Source: Streptomyces leeuwenhoekii
Lineage (GTDB): Bacteria > Actinomycetota > Actinomycetes > Streptomycetales > Streptomycetaceae
DNA: 64,000 bases
Assembly (NCBI RefSeq): GCF_001013905.1
Contig: NZ_LN831790.1
Coordinates: 992,001-1,056,000, forward strand
Direction of reading: 5' to 3'
Position numbers and translations under genes: made by a program. The notes beneath the pieces are model-generated. The model saw nothing but the letters and a program-made list of their open reading frames with translations. It was not told the DNA's origin and did not search any database. Shown here in pieces: positions 61,049-64,000 of the stretch (position 1 is its first letter; the number at the start of each line of letters is the position of its first letter).

Positions 61049-61527
61049 CTGTCGTGAAGAGCACGATTCCCGAGTCCGCCCGCCGTCCGGTCGGCGACGC
61101 CCTCCAGGGCACGCTCGTGGATCTTCTCGGGCTCTCCCTGATCGCCAAGCAGGTGCACTGGAACGTCGTGGGACCGCGGTTCCGCTCGATCCATCTCCAG
61201 CTCGACGAGGTCGTGTCGGCGACCCGGTCGTTCGCCGACACCGTCGCGGAACGTTCCGCGGCGCTCGGCATCCCGGCCGACGGCCGGCCGGAGACCATCG
61301 CGTCGGCGTTCACGCTGCCCGGCCCCAAGGACGGCTGGGTGCGCGACAGTGACGTCGTCCAGTTGATGGTCGAGGCCCTGGAAGCCGCGATCGGGCGCCT
61401 GCGCGAGCGGATCGCGGCCACCGAGGAGCCCGACCCGGTCACCCAGGACCTGCTGATCGCCGTCACCGCCGAACTGGAGAAGCAGCGCTGGATGTTCGAC
61501 GCCGAGAACTGGCCCAAGGAGGGCTGA
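61045..61527 (+). CDS. dps: Dps-type DNA-protecting ferritin-like protein
   Basis: A 160-residue four-helix-bundle mini-ferritin. Ferroxidase residues sit in KQVHWNVVGPRFRSIHLQLD and EV (His, His, Asp, Glu), with the usual Trp after the first His. It oxidises Fe2+ with peroxide and binds DNA as a dodecamer, protecting it. It starts with ATG inside the whiB stop codon (ATGA). Residues of the N-terminal tail (VVKSTIPESARRP) are short and basic and may bind DNA. A DUF3140 gene follows 64 bases later. Confidence 0.93.
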   Translation: MTVVKSTIPESARRPVGDALQGTLVDLLGLSLIAKQVHWNVVGPRFRSIHLQLDEVVSATRSFADTVAERSAALGIPADGRPETIASAFTLPGPKDGWVRDSDVVQLMVEALEAAIGRLRERIAATEEPDPVTQDLLIAVTAELEKQRWMFDAENWPKEG

Positions 61528-61591
61528 ACGACCGAGCCGCTCCCCTGACCGGGGCAGCACGTCCGCACACAGCACGACCGAAGGGGCACCC

Positions 61592-61924
61592 ATGGCCGAC
61601 GCCCTCGAACCGGACACGCTGTGGGAGGACTTCCACCGCGTGGTGAACATGACCTCGGCGGAGCTCGCGGCCTGGCTGCGGGTCCGGGACGCCGACGAGC
61701 AGACGGAGCCGCTGCCCGAGGACGCGGGCACACCCACCGCGCGGCACGTCCTCGCGATCCTGCAGAAACGACGCACCGACCTCACCGGGGACGACGTGCG
61801 CGTGATGCGGAAGGTCGTGGACACCGTCACCGCCCAGACGGACCTGGAGAACGAGCCCGAGGCCGAGGACACCCGCCGCCGGCACCGGCTGATGACCCTC
61901 GGGCACGACCCGCTGAAGGCGTGA
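61592..61924 (+). CDS. DUF3140 domain-containing protein
   Basis: A 110-residue soluble protein that is one DUF3140 domain: LWEDFHRVVNMTSAELAAWL, a middle HVLAILQKRRTDLTGDDVRV and a C-terminal RRRHRLMTLGHDPLKA. The AWLRVRDADEQ and RRxHxLMxxGHDPLK positions are the family-conserved ones. The protein is thought to be DNA-binding and linked to stress in related genomes; no direct evidence here. AAGGGG before the ATG. Downstream is an HhH-domain gene with a two-base gap, so both are probably coupled. Confidence 0.85.
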   Translation: MADALEPDTLWEDFHRVVNMTSAELAAWLRVRDADEQTEPLPEDAGTPTARHVLAILQKRRTDLTGDDVRVMRKVVDTVTAQTDLENEPEAEDTRRRHRLMTLGHDPLKA

Positions 61925-61925
61925 G

Positions 61926-62573
61926 GTGAACCGCGACGAGCGCGTCCTGCGCGCACTCGTCGACGCCCACGGGCGGACGTACGCCGAGGAGGCGGGAATC
62001 CGGCTGCGGGACACCCCGCAGCCGCTGTACCGGCTGCTGGTCCTGGCCCAGCTGCTCAGTGCCCGCATCCGCGGTTCGGTCGCCGTGGCCACCGCCCGTG
62101 CCCTGCACGAGGCGGGGCTGCGCGACCCGCGCCGCATGGGCGGCACCGGTCGGCAGCGGCGGGTGGACGCGCTGGGCCGCGGCGGCTACCGGCGCTACGA
62201 CGAGCGCACCGCCAGCCAGCTCACCGAGGCGGCCGGGCTGCTGACCGAGCGGTGGGGCGGGGACCTGCGCCGGCTGCGGCAGGAAGCCGACGGCGAGGCC
62301 ACCGCGCTGCGTCGGCTGCTCCAGGAGTTCCCCGGCGTGGGTCCGACCGGCGCGGACATCTTCCTGCGCGAGGCGCAGCGGGTCTGGCCGGAGGTGGCGC
62401 CGTACCTGGACCGCAAGGCCTTGCAGGGCGCGGACCGGCTCGGTCTGCCGCAGGATCCGGACCGGCTGGTGGAGCTCGCCGGAGAGACCGAACCGGCGGT
62501 CCTGGCCGCCGCGTTGGTGCGCGCGGCGGTGGACAGGGACGTGGTGCGGGACTGCCTCGACCGGGCCGGCTGA
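61926..62573 (+). CDS. HhH-GPD endonuclease III-like protein without the usual catalytic lysine
   Basis: A 215-residue helical protein with the HhH-GPD fold. LYRLLVLAQLLSARIRGSVA is the first helix block, LLQEFPGVGPTGADIFLREA the hairpin-helix-hairpin, and RVWPEVAPYLDRKALQGADR the GPD-loop region with the aspartate. In endonuclease III the hairpin reads GVGRKTA with the catalytic Lys; here Pro-Thr takes that place, so bifunctional lyase activity is unlikely, and no C-terminal four-cysteine iron-sulfur loop is present. It could be a monofunctional glycosylase or DNA-binding remnant. GTG start. Confidence 0.78.
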   Translation: MNRDERVLRALVDAHGRTYAEEAGIRLRDTPQPLYRLLVLAQLLSARIRGSVAVATARALHEAGLRDPRRMGGTGRQRRVDALGRGGYRRYDERTASQLTEAAGLLTERWGGDLRRLRQEADGEATALRRLLQEFPGVGPTGADIFLREAQRVWPEVAPYLDRKALQGADRLGLPQDPDRLVELAGETEPAVLAAALVRAAVDRDVVRDCLDRAG

Positions 62574-62725
62574 CCCTCCCGCGCCCGGCCGGGTCTCCCG
62601 CGCCCGGCCGGGCCTCCCCGGCCCGGCGGCGTCTTCCCGGACGACGACCGAATGGCGTGGTACGGATCACAGTTGTCCCGGAGCGCCACCCAGGCAGCCG
62701 GAAGCCCTGAAAGTATGATCAAGCG

Positions 62726-63262
62726 ATGTCTGACATGACCGAAACCACGCCCGGCTGGCTGACGACCGACGAACTGGAAGCGGCGCGCGCCCGCATGCCG
62801 ATCCTCTACGTCGAGGCCGTGCCGGTGCGCGTGGACGACAGCGGTGAAGTCACCAGTGTCGGCCTGCTGCTGCGCATCGGGCCCGACGGAACGGTCAGCC
62901 GGACCCTGGTCTCCGGCCGGGTGCTGCACCACGAGCGGGTCCGCGACGCCCTCCTGCGCCATCTGGAGAAGGACCTCGGCCCGGTGGCACTGCCCCGCGT
63001 GCCGACCTCGCTCCAGCCGTTCACGGTCGCGGAGTACTTCCCCACCCAGGGCGTCACCCCGTTCCACGACCCCCGCCAGCACGCGGTGTCGCTCGCCTAC
63101 GTCGTGCCGGTCGCCGGTGACTGCCGCCCCCGGCAGGACGCGCTCGATCTGGTCTGGTTCAGTCCGCAGGAGGCCCTGTCCCCGGCGGTGCAGAGCGAGA
63201 TGCCGGGCGGCCACGGGGTGCTGCTGAAGCAGGCGCTGGCGCATGTGGGCTGCGTGATCTGA
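62726..63262 (+). CDS. NUDIX-like protein (DUF4916 family)
   Basis: A 178-residue protein with an N-terminal PGWLTTDELEAARARMPILY, VEAVPVRVDDSGEVTSVGLL strand block, and a central GRVLHHERVRDALLRHLEKD LG in the place of the Nudix helix. The exact Nudix box GX5EX7REUXEEXGU is not conserved (no REXXEE), as in the DUF4916 subgroup of Nudix-fold proteins in actinomycetes. The C-terminus (LDLVWFSPQEALSPAVQSEM) follows. It may bind or hydrolyse a nucleoside-diphosphate-linked compound. Monocistronic. Function unproven. Confidence 0.8.
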   Translation: MSDMTETTPGWLTTDELEAARARMPILYVEAVPVRVDDSGEVTSVGLLLRIGPDGTVSRTLVSGRVLHHERVRDALLRHLEKDLGPVALPRVPTSLQPFTVAEYFPTQGVTPFHDPRQHAVSLAYVVPVAGDCRPRQDALDLVWFSPQEALSPAVQSEMPGGHGVLLKQALAHVGCVI

Positions 63263-63366
63263 CCCGCCCTCGCGGTCCGGTGGGCAGCCGCGCCACGCGA
63301 GCGGCGTGGGCGGCGGCCCACCGGCGGCCCACCGGCCCGCGCCGGGGCCGCGCGCCCGGCACCGCG

Positions 63367-63777
63367 TCAGCGGCGCGGCGACGCTCCGCACGGGACCCGG
63401 ACCGGCGCGCCCGCCCTGGGCCGTCCGGCCGGGAACAGACGGTAGGAGCCCGGCAGGTCCCGTACCTCCGCAGAGAGGACCACCCCGTCCGCGCCGCCCG
63501 CCGGCAGGTGCTTCGCCACCACGGCCAGGATGCTCTCGGACAGATACCCCTTCAGCGCCTCGGGCCGTCCCGGCATCAGACCGACCTCCACGTGCACGAA
63601 GCCCCTCCGGTCGCCCCCTCCGTCGCCGACGTAGCTCTCGGCCGGGCGGAAGAACGTCTTGCACACACCCGCCGACCCTGTGACCTCCAGTACGAGCGGG
63701 TGCAGCTCCCGCACGAGAGCCGCGCGGTCGAGGACGTCGGCCAGCCGGGAAGAGTAGTCGATGGTGAGGTGCGGCAT
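63367..63777 (-). CDS. 5-Carboxymethyl-2-hydroxymuconate isomerase-like tautomerase
   Basis: A 136-residue protein of the CHMI/HpaF tautomerase family. It begins M-P, leaving Pro1 as the catalytic base, then HLTIDYSSRLADVLDRAALV, and has the family pattern FFRPAESYVGDGGGDRRGFV and HVEVGLMPGRPEALKGYLSE. CHMI converts 5-carboxymethyl-2-hydroxymuconate in homoprotocatechuate breakdown. The start ATG at 63777 is chosen because Pro1 must follow the initiator. No other hpa genes are in the window, so the role in that pathway is uncertain; the C-terminal tail after residue 118 is polar and unusual. Confidence 0.85.
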   Translation of the reverse strand: MPHLTIDYSSRLADVLDRAALVRELHPLVLEVTGSAGVCKTFFRPAESYVGDGGGDRRGFVHVEVGLMPGRPEALKGYLSESILAVVAKHLPAGGADGVVLSAEVRDLPGSYRLFPAGRPRAGAPVRVPCGASPRR

Positions 63778-64000
63778 GAGGGACCTTTCGCGCGCCCTGG
63801 TTTCTCCAGGCAACTATTTTCCCCCTGCCGCCGGCCGCGCCACCGGCGGGCCCCCCGAGGCGGCCTGGGCGCGAGCGACCCCCATCGGCGGGCCCGTCTC
63901 GGAGGCGACCCGGGGCCCGGCCCTCCGCCGGGGACCGGTCCGCGCCACCGGTCCGGTGGTCCCGCCCGCGCGCACGGGCCCGGCCCGCTCCCCCGCCACG
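63778..64000. other. Window end, no gene called
   Basis: GC-rich sequence with one open frame on the minus strand (63,814-63,999) that is Ala/Gly/Pro/Arg-rich and runs off the window. It could be the tail of a longer gene outside, but its composition gives no support. Confidence 0.3.

Noticed and set aside
62576..62615. Tandem TCCCGCGCCCGGCCGGG copies between the HhH and NUDIX-like genes
   Set aside because: Two short GC-rich copies only; could be a weak terminator or chance in 72% GC DNA. No further structure.

Overview
The window is high-GC actinobacterial chromosome, almost certainly Streptomyces. Evidence: many GTG starts, a WhiB regulator, DUF3140 and Dps stress genes, a SpoIIE/STAS pair, a copy of the typical Streptomyces GC-rich interspersed palindrome, and many MFS pumps and LLM oxidoreductases. 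Gene order looks like accessory (arm-like) DNA: dense pseudogenes, scattered regulators with their own palindromic operators, and mobile-element relics.

Layout. (1) 1-21,700 is a mosaic of small transcription units and broken genes: the tail of a DHA2 pump, RidA, a tendamistat-like secreted protein, a GbsR/IS30-HTH regulator, an amidase/TetR pair around a 36-bp palindrome, an FMN reductase-LLM oxygenase-MBL operon facing a dead CGNR regulator, a SpoIIE-STAS partner switch, and an operon of quinone reductase, old yellow enzyme and MarR. (2) 21,851-52,297 is bounded by two tRNA-Pro(GGG) genes in the same orientation, each with a terminator hairpin and an integrase-like relic on its 3' side. Between them lie mainly functions for plant-derived carbon: a BASS transporter, an aromatic-acid MFS, a galB-galC-galD-like operon with a catechol-2,3-dioxygenase-like enzyme and its own GntR regulator, myo-inositol genes (iolB, iolD, an aldolase, an iolE-like gene, a dehydrogenase), a quercetinase/amidohydrolase/hydrolase block with a MarR regulator, and divergent secreted GH43 and GH27 glycosidases. 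Decayed SIR2-like and orphan SUKH-3 genes also lie here. (3) 52,300-64,000 looks more like core chromosome: DUF309, a frameshifted cobF, a DHA2 pump with a C-terminal extension, TauE/SafE, an acyl-CoA ligase and thiolase, a lipase-like hydrolase, whiB-dps, DUF3140, an HhH protein, a NUDIX-like protein and a CHM isomerase.

How the genes may work together (inference). The quercetinase would open flavonols to a depside, which a neighbouring alpha/beta hydrolase could split. The amidohydrolase could decarboxylate the trihydroxybenzoate half, and the dioxygenase-GalD-GalB-GalC route could take a protocatechuate- or gallate-like half to pyruvate and oxaloacetate. Inositol and glycosidase genes fit the same plant-litter niche. 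Each block has its own operator: a TTGTNNACAATCT motif shared by the gntR and MFS promoters, a double 15-bp palindrome between queD and marR, and a 15-bp inverted repeat between the two inositol units. No CRISPR array, rRNA or intact mobile element was seen.
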